In this document: positions 22,437 to 34,778 of the stretch, in pieces
Layout: each line of letters begins with the position of its first letter
How positions within the stretch are numbered: the first letter of the stretch is position 1
Assembly: GCF_012489685.1 (NCBI RefSeq)
Contig: NC_080045.1
Span: 46,626,495-46,690,494, forward strand
DNA: 64,000 nucleotides
From: Lotus japonicus
Taxonomy: Eukaryota > Streptophyta > Magnoliopsida > Fabales > Fabaceae
Direction: 5' to 3'
The notes under the pieces: model-generated
Told to the model about the DNA's origin: nothing
The model's input: only the letters and a program-made list of their open reading frames with translations
Databases searched by the model: none
Position numbers and translations under genes: made by a program

Positions 22437-23343
22437 GAAGAAAAAAAATATGAATAATGTGAAAAAAAAATTATTTACCAAAAAGGGGTAAAAAAAAATC
22501 ATATTTACCAAACTAGTGTGTTTTTTAGAATAAAGCCACGGAAGCAGGGCCACCATTATAAACCGTGGTCTAAAGTCGGACAATGCAACGGTTTCTGTAC
22601 ATGTGGCCTAAACACCGGTTCTAGCCACGGTTTAAGAACCATAGCCTATAACTTCTTCACATTCCCAAAAAATTTCACTTTCTCCAAAAAATTTGTATCA
22701 ATAATTTTCACTTATAAGAAATAAATTTTTATATGATTTTATAATTTCATATGGGTATATTATATTTTTTTATAGATATTTATTTTAAAGAACAAAAATA
22801 AATATGAGTTTTTTTTTATTTAAATGTTTAAAATATAATAAACTCACGAGATTTAAATATTGGCTCTTTATTTAAATATGAGTCTTTATTTAAATATTTA
22901 TAAATAAAAAAATAAATATATTAAATTCATGAAATTTTAAAAATATATAATAATTTTAGTGAAAATATTTATTTTAAACATTTAATATATGAAAAACTCA
23001 TATTTACTTTTGTTCTTTAAAATAAATATCTATAAAAAACAAAAATAAGTATAATAAATTTATATGAAATTATAAAAACATATAAAAATTCATTTTTCAT
23101 AAGTGGAAATAATTTATACGAATTTTTTGAAGAAAGTGGATTTTAGTGTGAATGTGAAGAAGGCATAGGCTACGGTTCCATAATCGTGGTAGGAACCGTG
23201 GCCTTCCATGACTTTAGGCCACGGTTTATTGACTGTGGCCCTGCGTCGTTGCTTTTTCTAAAAAACAAACTAGTTTTGTAAATATGATTTTTTAACCCTT
23301 TTTTAGTAAATAATTTTTTTTTCACATTATTTATATTTTTTTC
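22437..23343. mobile_element. Palindromic foldback/MITE with perfect 9-bp TSD
   Basis: The 907-bp element is almost wholly an inverted repeat. The left arm (GAATAATGTGAAAAAAA, TTTACCAAAAAGGGGT, GCCACGG, ACCGTGG) is mirrored on the right (AACCCTTTTTTAGTAAA, TTTCACATTATTTAT). A central A/T-rich part around 22700-23100 is also mirrored. CATTAATTC directly repeats at 22428-22436 and 23344-23352. Nine-base TSDs point to the Mutator superfamily. No transposase is present, so it is nonautonomous. A transcript would fold into a very long hairpin. Confidence 0.88.
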
Positions 23344-23432
23344 CATTAATTCATTCACACCATATATTAATATTCATCTTATAATCAACATCATGCGTAC
23401 AACAATTTGAAGGTATAACTATCACACTTACG

Positions 23433-23844
23433 ATGAGAGAGAAAGTAGTGAGAGAGAGTGTGAGAGGTGGGTACGGCGAATACGAAGGTTGGAAGCAGGT
23501 GGGGGGGAGACAGAAAAACCGAAGGGAAGACATCGCAACGTTCTTCTTCACGCATTTTCCAGAGAAATTCAATGAGAGGAGTATGTGGGGAGTATTCCAA
23601 AGATGGGGGAAAGTGGTTGATATTTTTATTCCAAGTAGAAGGAACAAAGTGGGTTGGAAGTTTGGCTTTGTGAAAATGGCAGGGGTAGAAGATCCTGAAC
23701 ATCTTGCTAGGAGAATCGACCATTTACATTGGTGATATGAAGTTGTATGTCAATATCCCGAGATTTGGCAAGGAGGATATCCAAGGTGGAAGAAGGACCG
23801 TTGGTAACAAGATTCAGAAGAGGCCAGGTCTCAAGGATGGAGTT
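23433..23844 (+). pseudogene. LINE ORF1, N-terminal RRM-like part
   Basis: Reads an RRM-like fold typical of plant L1 ORF1 proteins: ATFFFTHFPEKFNERSMWGVF, then WGKVVDIFIPSRRN, then WKFGFVKMAG. These proteins bind the LINE RNA. The frame breaks at about 23733; the family-like MKLYVNIPRFG continues in another frame. Coding ends at the solo LTR insertion, and removing the LTR and one TSD copy joins it in frame to 27898 onward. Confidence 0.78.
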
Positions 23845-26800
23845 TGTAAGACCCAAGTTTTTAAGCTTATGCTAAGTGAATAAAATCTTATTCACGATTA
23901 GGGTTGATGTATTGTGAAGGGAAAACCTGAACAAGAGTTTACTAAATGAAATAAAATTATGAAGGAGAAAGTTCAGGAAAAGTCTAAGGATTGCATCATG
24001 ATCGATAAAAGTTATAGCACGAACGATACACGCTTAAACCTAGGTCAGAAACCCTAGTATATAGCTAGTTTTCACTTAAAGTCACGATGGAAATTAATTC
24101 CAAAAATCTTCAGAGAAATGTTAGAACTTCTCTTATTCCTTATATAACAATCGTTTCAAGGCGAAACTCTAGAATCTACGAACGTCCGATTCCAATCTTC
24201 GGAAGTTTGCCGAAACCAAAACCCTGGTAGTTCAAAAACCCTAGAATCAACCGACAATGAAGACTTTTTCTATTCAGAGCTTCAAATGAAGATTCTACAC
24301 GCGTACACCCATTTCTCTTGATGATTTCAATCTTTCTTCAGAAGGAAGTTTTCTATTCCGACATTCGATGCAAAAAGTAACTTATCGGGTAAAATAGTTT
24401 TACACCGACTTTGCATTAGTTACCAAAAATACAAGGAGACCTCATTTTAGTTTTGGAATTCTTTCGCCAAAACCTATCTTAGAATTCACGGAGAATGAAG
24501 CCGGAAAAATCAGATTCGCGAAACTTTCATTTTTCCGCGTTTTTCCAACCTCTATATATAGCCAAGAAATGAGAAAATATCACAAATCTCCACCATTTTC
24601 TCTCCAAAACCCGTGAGCTCACCAAGAGGAAGAGGAAGAAGAGTTTTTGTTCATTTCTTGCTTGATCGTTGATCCAACAGTTGCTACTTCAAGGTGCCGA
24701 GGTATAGTCGCTAATCCTTACCTCTGATCGTCTTTTCCATAGCTTTTCTCTATGTCTTTCTGTGCTCATAGTTTTGAGGTTTTTGCAAAACTATCCTGAA
24801 TACTTCATTTTTGATTCTAAACATCTTCCCTACGTTCTCCTGAGTATGTTTAGCTAATAATACCTCGCCGATTCTCGAAAAACTACCGTCGAGTTTCAAT
24901 TCTGGTGAAAATGCCCATTTTGGGGTAAAGCTTCGTCCTTTGGGCTGAAAACTATCGCCTTATCTTAGTGCTAGTAGATTAGTTGTCATAAACGTCGTTG
25001 GTGACGTCCACATCCAATTTGCTTTCCGAAATTTCAGTTTTGAATTTCTGAGCTAAAATATTGACCAAAATACCCCTGCGACAGTTTTTGATCCGATAAT
25101 TTTTCCGAGTTTAGAATACCCTTAGTTACGGCTAATGATAGCATAGGAACCAAGTTTGATCGAAGAAAAATCGAACCCCACAATTACCAATAGTGGCCGA
25201 GCACTCTAAGGGGGGAGGGAGGAAAATTCCTTTTTCGAAAACTTGTCCTTTCGCGCTAGATTATCGTACCTCGGAGTATATACTACTTTGTGTAACCTTA
25301 GTGAGTATTGATAGCTTAGTTTCCGATAGATTTTGATAGAATTCTGTGGTTTTACTTTAAAGGTTCATTTGAAGAGTTTCCCGAGGAGCAAGGCTTTGAT
25401 TGTGAAGAAGTGTTAGAGGACCATCTTGGAGAATCTTCAGGTGAGGGCTACTCACTGAATCTCTAGTTAATGCTTAGGGTCGATGCTTTCGACATTGATT
25501 TACTGTTTATGCACTTGTTTGTGGTTGATTGGAAAAATGTTTTCTGAGGCTTCGGCTGACAATGTAGATGATTCATCTACTGACTGTTTTTGAGATTGAC
25601 TTACATGCTATGTGCTATGTGGGTAATCTAGGATGTGTGATGCATGCTTTATATGCTAAGTGCTACGTGTTTATTCTGAGATGTATTGATATATGACATG
25701 TTTGTTGACTGTGATGATGTAATTATGTCTTTCGCTGATATCTGTGATTCTGAGTAGTGAGAATAGCGGGCAGGTCATGCCGATTTTATTTTGAGAGTTT
25801 TGAGAAAGTTTGATAGGACGAATGAGATTCGGGCCTTGTTATGGTGTTTCATGGATCGAGACATTCTCTGGTGTCATTTGGGGATTAGGAGATCCCGAGA
25901 ACTTATAAGATTTGCGATAAGACTAAAATGATATTATTTTGTAAAGAAAACTCATAAGACTTTAAACAACCTCTAAATCTTCAATTAATGATAATAAACT
26001 CGAAAGGAAGTTTAGGATGCAAATCTTAGTTTTGGAAAACGAGAAGTGTCATCGGATCCAAGTGTTGAGGAGATTGATAAGTTCTGAGTATGTTGATACT
26101 CTTGTGCTCTGGGAGCAGTTGTGTTGTCGGGCTATCCTGGGGATAAGCCCGGGAAACCGGTAGTTTCCGAGTATGTTGATACTCTTTGCTCGTTGAGCAG
26201 TTGTGACCATCGGATGGAGATGAGTCGGATGATTTGGAGATCATCATGAGTTATGTGTTGTTGTGAAGAAGTGTCTTTTGTCGCAGAATCGACTGTTACC
26301 TTAGGGTAAGCTTTTAGAGACATTAATTTAGCTAGAACACGTGGCGACGTGTCGAGTGAGGTCGGAGACGTTGTTTGACTAATCATCCTGCATTCATGCA
26401 ACATTAATGAGGTATTAACACGAGACGTACTTCGGACCTCGTCGGATTCCAAAATGGTCATAAGACCCGGATTTCCGTGTAAGAGCGTTTGTAGACGACT
26501 CTTGTAGCAGACCGAAATGGCAGACCTACGGGTTACGGCTGATCTGACTACCGTTGTTGTTGGAGTAAGAGGCACGCGGGCCGAAATGGTCCCACCGTGG
26601 CTGGTGTTAGGGCTGATCCGTTTGATGTCCATCCGTTCCGGAATGCATTTGGTTAACTGGGTTAACCGTCATATCATTTCATGCAACATGCATACTGACT
26701 TACTTGCTGAGTGTGATTGCTACTTGATAATCCTATTTGGAACATGTTAAGTGTTATTATTGTCGTTTATGTTCTTTGTGGAATATGCAACCCTAGGATG

Positions 26801-27892
26801 TTATCTCTAGTTATAAGCCTAAGTGGCTATCTCTTATCTGTACCTATTGGGTTTATTATCTACATAATTCTTTGGAGTTGACCCTCGCGTCTTCTGTGTG
26901 TGTTTTGGCGGACAACGCCCTTTGTCAGATGTCTTTAGCGGACTGGTTCACAATGGTCCACCCTTCGGGGGGGACTAGATACGAGATGATAGACCAGGAT
27001 GACCCCGGCGCGTGGGTGGTAGACCCCGCTAGCCATCGCGCGACGTACTCGGGGAGGATCATGGAGGATAGGGTGGATAGGGTAGGACACTTGATGGAAG
27101 GAGTGCTGAGGAGGAGCACTGTCAGCTTCAACTTGCCGCCCGGAGTGCATTGCGGACCAGGATTGGGAGCACCACCGCCACCGTCGTCTTCGGATGATGA
27201 GGACCCCTCCGAGGAGGAGCTTATGGGAGTGCATTCATCAGAGTCCAGCACACCCACCGTTGCGATTATTGATGATCATGGTTCGGGCCCAAAGCCCGTT
27301 AGTCCAGCACCGGAGCGCATTGCGGTTGCGAGGGGAGGTCGGATAGTGTTTGTAGACTTGGTCGTTTTGGATTCGGATTCAGACGACGATCATGCTAGCA
27401 TGTAGGTTTTAGTGCTGGTGTGAGCTCCTCGAGATAGGATTAGTGTAGGAGTAGAGTCTTAGCTCTGAACATCATTTGTTTCTTTGGGGACAGGGTAGTT
27501 TCCGCCTATAGCTTTTTGTGTGGTTTCTTTACGGGAATCACAGAGAATTGGTTGGACTTAGGAGGTCTTGTTTCAGGCAGATGGGCCAACTTATTCTCAG
27601 TTTTGAGGGATGGTGTTGCGGACACTTCACCTTTATATTTGGTTTGTACATATTGCCTACGGGCGCTACTTTTCTTATTACCCGTCACTGGAGGTTTACT
27701 CGTGATGTGGTTAGCTACTTACAGCGGGGGCTGTTATATATATTGTATATTAGTTCTGTTGTTTTTCGCATTTGGGTTTTATTTATTTCAGTCTTGTCTA
27801 TGTTATCGACGAAAAAAAAAATATTCACGTTTTTTCCGCATTAAGTTTATTTTTGGTTACTAAAGTGACGCCACCGAAATCGGGGTGTTACA
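23845..27892. mobile_element. Solo LTR 1 (4048 bp), Ty3/gypsy type, probably Tekay/Del-like
   Basis: Starts TGTAAGACCC and ends CGGGGTGTTACA, so the termini are imperfect inverted repeats (TGTAA-ACC / GGTGTTACA). A perfect 5-bp TSD GAGTT lies at 23840-23844 and 27893-27897. There is no PBS, gag or pol, so one LTR remains after LTR-LTR recombination. A TATATATA box sits at about 24553. The terminal 60 bases closely match those of solo LTR 2. The lineage assignment is inference from LTR length and terminal sequence. Confidence 0.9.
26929..27405 (+). CDS. ORF of unknown function inside solo LTR 1
   Basis: A 159-codon ATG frame inside the LTR. The product begins MSLADWFTMVHPSGG, has a Pro/Ser/Asp/Glu-rich centre (PPPPSSSDDEDPSEEE) and an acidic end (DSDSDDD). 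I do not recognise a domain. Solo LTR 2 keeps only scattered, frame-shifted resemblance at the same relative position (GRVDDSS, DEDPDF). LTRs seldom keep open frames this long, but chance in a G+C-rich segment is possible. No role is assigned. Confidence 0.35.
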   Translation: MSLADWFTMVHPSGGTRYEMIDQDDPGAWVVDPASHRATYSGRIMEDRVDRVGHLMEGVLRRSTVSFNLPPGVHCGPGLGAPPPPSSSDDEDPSEEELMGVHSSESSTPTVAIIDDHGSGPKPVSPAPERIAVARGGRIVFVDLVVLDSDSDDDHASM

Positions 27893-29583
27893 GAGTTGAA
27901 AAGCCAAATGCAAATAAGGGATTTAACGGGAGGTCAGCTCCGCGACGTCTCTTCTTTGATGCTAATCTGAAACCATATAAGCAAGTTGTGTTAAATGATA
28001 ATGGAGGTCCTGGGGTCAAGCAAAAGGAGAAAAGAGAAGTTTCACAGAACCCGCGTGAAGTGTGGCAAGCAGAAGAGCTAGAGATGGAGGGAATCATTGA
28101 GCCTTGGATGGAGAGAAGCCTTGTGGGGAAGCTTAGGTCCCCGGCGTTGATACAATCTGCATATGACTGCTTTGTTATGGCGGGACTTCACTCCGTTAGA
28201 GTAAGTTATATGGGTGGCTTATATGTTCTTCTATCCGGGGAGGAGGGTGTGGATTTGATGGAAGCCGTAAAGGATTCAGGGGAGGGATGGAAAGAAGTTT
28301 TTGAAGACTTAGTCCCTTGGTCTCCTTCCGTGTCAGTCGATTGCAGGGTCCCTTGGATTAGGTGTGAAGGGTTGCCATTGCAATTCTGGAACACTAAAAA
28401 TTTTGAGAAGGTGGTGAAACCAGTGGGCTGCTTGGTTGAAGTACATGAGGAAACTTCCTCTTTCTCTTGCTTACGTTTTGCAAGAGTTAGGGTCAAGACA
28501 AGTTCCCTGGAGCCTATTTTTATTACTATGAAAATAAAGATTGGTGATCAGGAGGTGGGAGTGAGGCCGGTGGAGGAAATTGGAGTGTGGGAGGCTATGA
28601 AAATTGGAAGGTGCAACCAGTGTGTTGAATCTGATAAAGAAATATCTGTTTGGAGCCAGGAAGAAGGGGAAGTGCGGTCAGGTTCAGAGGAGGAAGACGG
28701 TGGCAGATTCGAAAAGGTTGCCGGCGTCGGTGCAGATGTCTTGTCCTCCGGGCAGCCGCTTGATAATTTGAACGTGCCCTTGGGAATGTCAGAAAGCAAT
28801 GCTTACGAGGAAAACGTATTTAATGCTCATGATGAGGGAGAGAGGTTTGTTAAGGATAATGGGATTTTATTATTAGAAGATCAGAAGTCTATTGTGGGTG
28901 GGACCAATTCTTTGGAGGGGAATTTGAATAAAATAACAGAATTATCCCATGTGAGTAATTCCTTGACTGGTGGGCCCTTTACACTGGCCCAAGGCTTTTT
29001 TGAGCAAAGTTTGGGCCCAGGATTACAGCAAAAAACGCAATTGGAGGCTAACAGTGGGAATCAGGTTCAAGCGTTGAAAATTGGAGATGTGGGTATTGAG
29101 GTGTCAACTGATGAACCTCTAAATCCTCACCCTGTTCGTGATATGACAGAGAGAAACGAAACTCCAACACCTGTTGATGAGGGAAGCACGACTCTGATGA
29201 ATAGCAAAGAGCAGGCTGTGGTGAGGAGGAAAATTCTTTCTCAGGGAAAACCCTTTGACTGTAAAGATGCTCCCAGTGGCTCATTATCTGGAGATTCATT
29301 CTTGTCCTGTCCAATAGCAAGGAAACATGTGAGGCAAAAAATGCATTCTCTTTGCAATTCACTGTCTGATTCAGATATTGTCAACTGCAATAGAGGGTTC
29401 TGGATCCGAAATGGAGAAGATGAGGCTAGGAACATATGGGATTTTGGAAAGATGCTGGGTGTGACCTTTTCTGGAAACGACAAGGAAATTATTAACAGAT
29501 TGGTGTCTATGGAGAAGAGGGATGAAACAGAGAAGGCAGCGCTAGACAACGAGGTGCCAGGGGGAGCTCAATCAGGTATGTGA
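27893..29583 (+). pseudogene. LINE ORF1, C-terminal part
   Basis: From 27898 the frame reads VEKPNANKGF and continues for about 560 residues. It includes a DUF4283-like region (GLYVLLSGEEGVDLMEAV, WIRCEGLPLQFWNTKNFEKV, GCLVEVHEETSSF) typical of plant L1 ORF1. A long polar tail follows, without a clear CCHC knuckle. It stops at TGA 29581-29583, overlapping the ORF2 ATG by one base. The frame is intact on this side of the insertion. Confidence 0.78.
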
Positions 29584-30984
29584 TGATAGTGCTTAGTCTG
29601 AATACGAGGGGACTAGGTAGTGTCCTAAAGCAGAAAACTGTTAGAGGATTAATTGCCCAGTATAATGCTGATTTGGTTTGTTTGCAAGAGACTAAACTTC
29701 AGGATGTGGATATAGCTTGTTGTAGGAGGATATGGGGCTGTGTGGACTTTGAATGGGAATTTGTCCCCGCTGTAAATAGGGGAGGTGGTATACTGTGTTT
29801 ATGGAGGAAAGGTTTTTTTTCACGCTACAAATTGTGAAAAGGGCCAGAGTTTTATTTGTCTTACAGGAAAAAAACTAGATGATGATTCTGTATGTTGCTT
29901 CTTAACTGTATACGCTCCATGTGATAGAATTGGAAAGAGAGCTCTTTGGAGTTCGCTGATTGATCTGAAAAACAGTCTGAATGTTGATCGTTGGTGTGTC
30001 TTGGGTGATTTCAACGCTGTAAGATTTCCGGAAGAGAGAAAAGGTCAGGGAAGTATGTCAAGTACCTAGAGAGCTGAAACTACAGAATTTAATGTGTTTA
30101 TTGAGGGGATGGAGTTGCTGGATATACCCTTGATTGGGAGAAAATTTACCTGGGTTAGACCCAATGGACTACAAATGAGCAGAATAGACAGAATTCTTGT
30201 GAATCATAGCTGGATTGATAGCTGGCCTGGTTGTGCCCAAATGGTGTTGCAAAGAGACATCTCGGACCATTGCCCCTTGCTCCTCCGGGATTCTAGCCAG
30301 AATTGGGGTCCGAAACCGTTTTGGTTCCTCAACTGTTGGTTCGATGATTCGAGGTTTAAGAAATTTGTAGTGGATTCATGGCGTGATACACATGTTGATG
30401 GATGGGGTGCATATGTGTTAAAAGAAAAACTGAAGTCTTTAAAAGCTAGCCTGAAAAAATGGAACGTTGAGACGTTTGGAGATTTAAATAGAAGGAAGCA
30501 GGAACTAGTGGACAAGATGAATGAATTAGAAAAGAAAGCGGAGGAGACTGATCTTCATGAGGCTGAACTGATACAGAGAAAGGAATTTGCTGCTGATTTC
30601 TGGAAATGCTCAAAGCAAATTGAATCTTTGGCCTTCCAAAAGGCAAGAGTAAAGTGGGTGAAAGAGGGAGATGCTAATACTAAGTATTTTCATGCAATGA
30701 TTAATTATAGGAGGAAGAAAAATGCGTTGCTTGGGCTGCAAATTAATGGGGAATGGTGTGAAGACCCGAGGAAAATAAAAGAGGAAGTGAAGAATTTCTT
30801 TTTACGAAAATTCAGCTCTGCTCCCCAATCACTTCCACTACTTGACGGGGTTCCTTTCAATTCCTTGTCAACTAGAATGGCTCAGACTTTGGATAATTCT
30901 TTTTCTGAAGCGGAGGTGAAGGCAGCAGTGTGGGGGTGTGCTGGGGACAAGAGCCCTGGACCTGATGGGGTAAATTTTAAATTT
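29583..30984 (+). pseudogene. LINE ORF2: endonuclease and start of RT
   Basis: The apurinic-type endonuclease that nicks target DNA is visible as LSLNTRGLGS, CLQETKLQD, LGDFNAVRF, RIDRILVN and SDHCPLLL. Then come a linker with WVKEGDANTKYFH and the start of RT (DKSPGPDGV). Lesions: a frameshift in a T run near 29815 and a TAG at 30067-30069. The reading frame is cut by the transposon at 30985. Confidence 0.88.
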
Positions 30985-32494
30985 GGGTTAATCGTCTACT
31001 TGGTCCCTGTCTTTGTCTCGCCGTCTGAAATTAGTCCCTCCCCGGAAAATTTACAAATCCGAGTCCTCTCGTTTGCAATAAGTCTGGAGCAGGTCCTCGT
31101 CGGAGCCCGGAGCTCCGGTGAGTGATGAGTAGACGTGCTGACTGGATAAATGAGAGTGACATGTCATGAAAAAAAAAATTACAGATCAGTTTTATTTAAT
31201 TATGTCTCCCTAATTAACAAAAATAAAACTAATTAAAAAATGTAATCCTAAATTAATTAACAAAATCAGTTCCTCCTTTTTTTTCTTCTCTACCATAAAT
31301 CAAACCCAGAAAATAATCATAAACCCAGAAAAACATCGGTAGAAAATTCAGAACTGCACAGAACTAATCAAATAAAAAGGAATCTTATGAATATATATGC
31401 TGCAGCAAAATAACCAAGACGTTGTTCATGCCTACTCTAAAAACAGAATTTGATGCTGAGGGCCAATTATTAAACAACTTCAAAGAATTTCTATATATTC
31501 CATCAAAGGGAAAATATCCTCATTCATTGGAATGGGTAATTAATTACACTATTTTTCAATCAACACTCGATGTCTCGATCCATGACTGACTACCACACAC
31601 ATTACAATTGATAAATTCATAATGAAGAACTAAAAGAACACAAGGTCCAGAACCCAAACTAGCAATATGAACAGCAATGTGAAAATCACTTTGGACCCAG
31701 AAATCTACATGGCCATAGCAGATGGAGGGGTGGAAGCCGTGACCGCAGCCGCTTCTGTTTCTCCTCGACACACCTTGCACAACCCAAAAGGCATGAGCTC
31801 CTTCCCCAGATGGAGAGAACATGAAGAGCTGGAAACCCATCCTCACCCAGAACCCATCGCAACCCACCCCCGTCCCCACCCTCACCCACAACCCATCCCC
31901 ACCCTCAGTCGCAGCCCACCCCTATCCCCATCCCCATCCTCTCGCAACCTACCCCACCCTTACCTGCAACCCACGCCAGAAACCCACCCCCATCCTGCGA
32001 CCTTAACCCCAAATTACACAGCAACAGAACTGGGCGGTGGAGGCGATTTGTAGATCTGAACTGGGCGGTGGAGGATGAGAAGATGAGAAGGTGAGAACGT
32101 GAGAAGATGAGAAGGCGGTTCTGAACTCTTCTGATTTTAATTTAGGGTTTTCTTTTAATTTTTATATTTTTGGGGAAATTGATATTTTAGTTAGATTATT
32201 AGATTAGATTTGTTAATAGATTTTTTTTTTTGAAAATTTGTTAATAGATTTAATATTAGTTAATTTTATTCATAAATCTGACTTGTTATTTTTTTTTCTT
32301 TTTTTTTTTTTTAATCCACATAAGCTTTCTAACACAGTCAGCATGCTAAATCATCACTCGCCGGAGCTAGGGGCTCCGGCGAGGATCTGCTCCAGACTTA
32401 TTGCAAACGAGAGGACTCAAATTTGTAAATTTTTCGGGGAGGGACTAATTTCAGACGGCGAGACAAAGACAGGGACCAAGTAGACGATTAACCC
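30985..32494. mobile_element. Long-TIR nonautonomous DNA transposon, GGGTTAATC family, copy 2, inside LINE RT
   Basis: Begins GGGTTAATCGTCTACTTGG and ends with the inverted complement. The arms of about 160 bases contain GTCTCGCCGTCTGAAATTAG and GGAGCTCCGG. Flanks TTTAAATTT and TAAAT-ATC suggest a 7-9-base TSD with two bases lost on the right. The body shares a GGGCGGTGGAGGA word and T-rich tracts with copy 1. RT homology resumes immediately after it, so insertion postdates the LINE. Confidence 0.82.
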
Positions 32495-33687
32495 TAAATA
32501 TCAAAGCTTTCTGGGAGATATTGAAGGATGATTTTCAGAGGATGGCGGATGAGTTTCACAAGAATGGTATGTGGCCGCGGGGTACGAATGCCTCTTTCAT
32601 TGCCCTGATACCAAAGGTTGATAACCCACAAGGTTTGAATGATTTCAGACCAATTTCTTTAGTGAGTTGTCTATATAAGGTAATTTCAAAATTACTTGCA
32701 AATCGGCTGAAAGAGGTTATGTCTTCCATTATTGATGAATGCCAATTTGCCTTTGTTGGAGGGAAAAATATGCTGGATAGCGTTCTTATTGCGAATGGGG
32801 CTGTTCATGAAGCGAAAAGGTGTAAGAGGCCCACTTTCTTGCTGAAAATTGATTACGAAAAAGCTTATGATTCCGTTAATTGGGAATTTTTGCTCTATAT
32901 GCTTCGAAGGATGAAGTTTGGTGAGAGGTGGATAAGGTGGATTAAGGGATGTTTGGCTTCTTCGTCTGTGTTTGTATTGGTAAATGGCAGCCCAACGGAG
33001 GAGTTTTTCATGGAAAAGGGTTTGAGGCAAGGTGATTCCTTGGCCCCCTTTTTGTTTATAATTGTAGCTGAGGGGTTAAGTGGTTTAATGAAGCAAGCTG
33101 TAGAGAAAGGGAAATTTTCCTCATTCAGGTTTGGAGGGGATAGTGGACCTGAAGTGTCTTTGTTACAGTTCGCTGACGACACAATTTTCATGGGTGAGGC
33201 CAGTATTCATAATGTGTTTACTGTGAAAACTATACTGCGTTGTTTTGAGCTATGTGCCGGGCTGAAGGTTAACTTCTTTAAGAGCAAAATTTCAGGCGTG
33301 GGTGTTGATTTGAGCTTTTTGAATAGTGCCTCCTCTTTGCTGCATTGTCAGCAAATGACTCTCCCATTTGTTTACTTGGGACTGCCGGTGGGAGGTAATC
33401 CTCGGAGGCTCGCATTTTGGGAACCAGTTTTACTTAAACTAAGGAAGAGACTTTCAAGCTGGAAGCAGAGGCTGTCGTTTGGGGCCAGGTTGTGTCTTAT
33501 AAAAGCTGTCCTCTCATCTATTCCTCTATATTATCTGTCATTCTTTAAGATGCCTGCAGGTATTGTTCATGAATGCAATAAAATTATGAGAAGGTTCTTA
33601 TGGGGGGAGCAGATGGTGGTGGGAAGATTGCTTGGGTGGAATGGTCTAAGATTTGTAGACCTAAAGAGGATGGGGGATTGGGGGTAA
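32495..33687 (+). pseudogene. LINE ORF2: reverse transcriptase domain
   Basis: Non-LTR RT is clear: FIALIPKVDNPQGLNDFRPISL, then LANRLKEVM, DECQFAFVGG, LLKIDYEKAYDSVNW, GLRQGDSLAPFLF and the catalytic FADDTIFMG. Thumb-region sequence (KISGVGV, YLGLPVGG) follows. This stretch is open, but the frame is lost at about 33650 and RT is separated from the endonuclease by the inserted element. Confidence 0.92.
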
Positions 33688-34778
33688 AGGACCTACGCTT
33701 GTTTAATCGTGCACTGTTAGGAAAATGGCGTTGGCGCTTGTTAAGAGAAAAAAGTAGTCTTTGGTGCAAAATTCTGATGTCAAAATACAATGGTTCCGTG
33801 CATTCAAAAGACTCTTTTTGGTGGAGAGATTTGCATTCGGTGTGTTATGGTGATGAAGAAGGGAAATGGTTTAATGAGGCAGTGAGTAGAAGGCTGGGGG
33901 ATGGCAGAGATGTTGCGTTTTGGAAGGAAAACTAGACTGGCGGTGGTGCTTTCTGCAGTTTATTTCCAAGGCTTTTTTTGTTGTCTGTTCAGCAGGATGC
34001 TTCAATCTTTGATATGGGCCTATGGGTAAATGGAAGCTGGGGCTGGAGATTTAATTGGAATTGATCTCTTTTGGAAAGAGAGGTGGAAAAAGTTGAGGAG
34101 ATGCTGCAAAAAATTGGCAGTTTCTCTCCAAAGATGGGGACTAGTGATTCTTGGTGTTGGATTAAGGAGGGTTCAGGGATTTACAGCGTTAAGTCTGCAT
34201 ATGTGGAGTTGATTGGTGTTATTGGCTTGGACTCGGAGGAAAGTCGAGTATTTAGGAGATTATGGCAAACAAGGTCCCCCTCAAATCAGATTGCATTTGC
34301 TTGGAAGGTGATAATTAATAGAGTCCAAACAAGAACTGATTTGGCAAGAAGGCATGCTCTGCCAATAAACTTTTCTCTTGTGTGTGGCTTGTGTGCCACT
34401 GAAGATGAAAATTGCCAACATCTGTTCTTCAGTTGTCAAGTATCTTGGACGGTATGGATGAAACTCTACGATTGGTTGGGGATCAAGACGGTTCTGTTAA
34501 TAGATGTTGAGTCTCACTTTAGACAACATGAAAATCTTCTACTGGTTAGTAAGAAAGCTTGGTCCAGCTTGCTCCTAATTTGGATCGCTGCAGTGAATGC
34601 TATCTGGCAATGTAGAAATGGTTCTGTTTTTAGGGGAGAGAGGGTGGAGGTGGATCGAATTGTGGAATTGGTGCAGTACAAGGTGTGGAAGTGGTTAAGA
34701 ACTAAAGAGAATAATTTTCTCTCTTCATTCTATGAATGGGTTTCCAACCCAGTGGAGTGCCTCAAGTCTCTGCACTAA
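33600..34778 (+). pseudogene. LINE ORF2: C-terminal region with RT-associated zinc-binding domain
   Basis: Two frames carry it. 33600-33935 reads WVEWSKICRPKEDGGLGVKDL and FNRALLGKWRWRLL, then stops. 34071-34778 reads the zf-RVT region (SPSNQIAFAWKVIINRVQTR, CGLCATEDENCQHLFFSCQ). Frameshifts and a stop separate these from RT. Both segments are standard for plant L1 ORF2. Confidence 0.85.
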
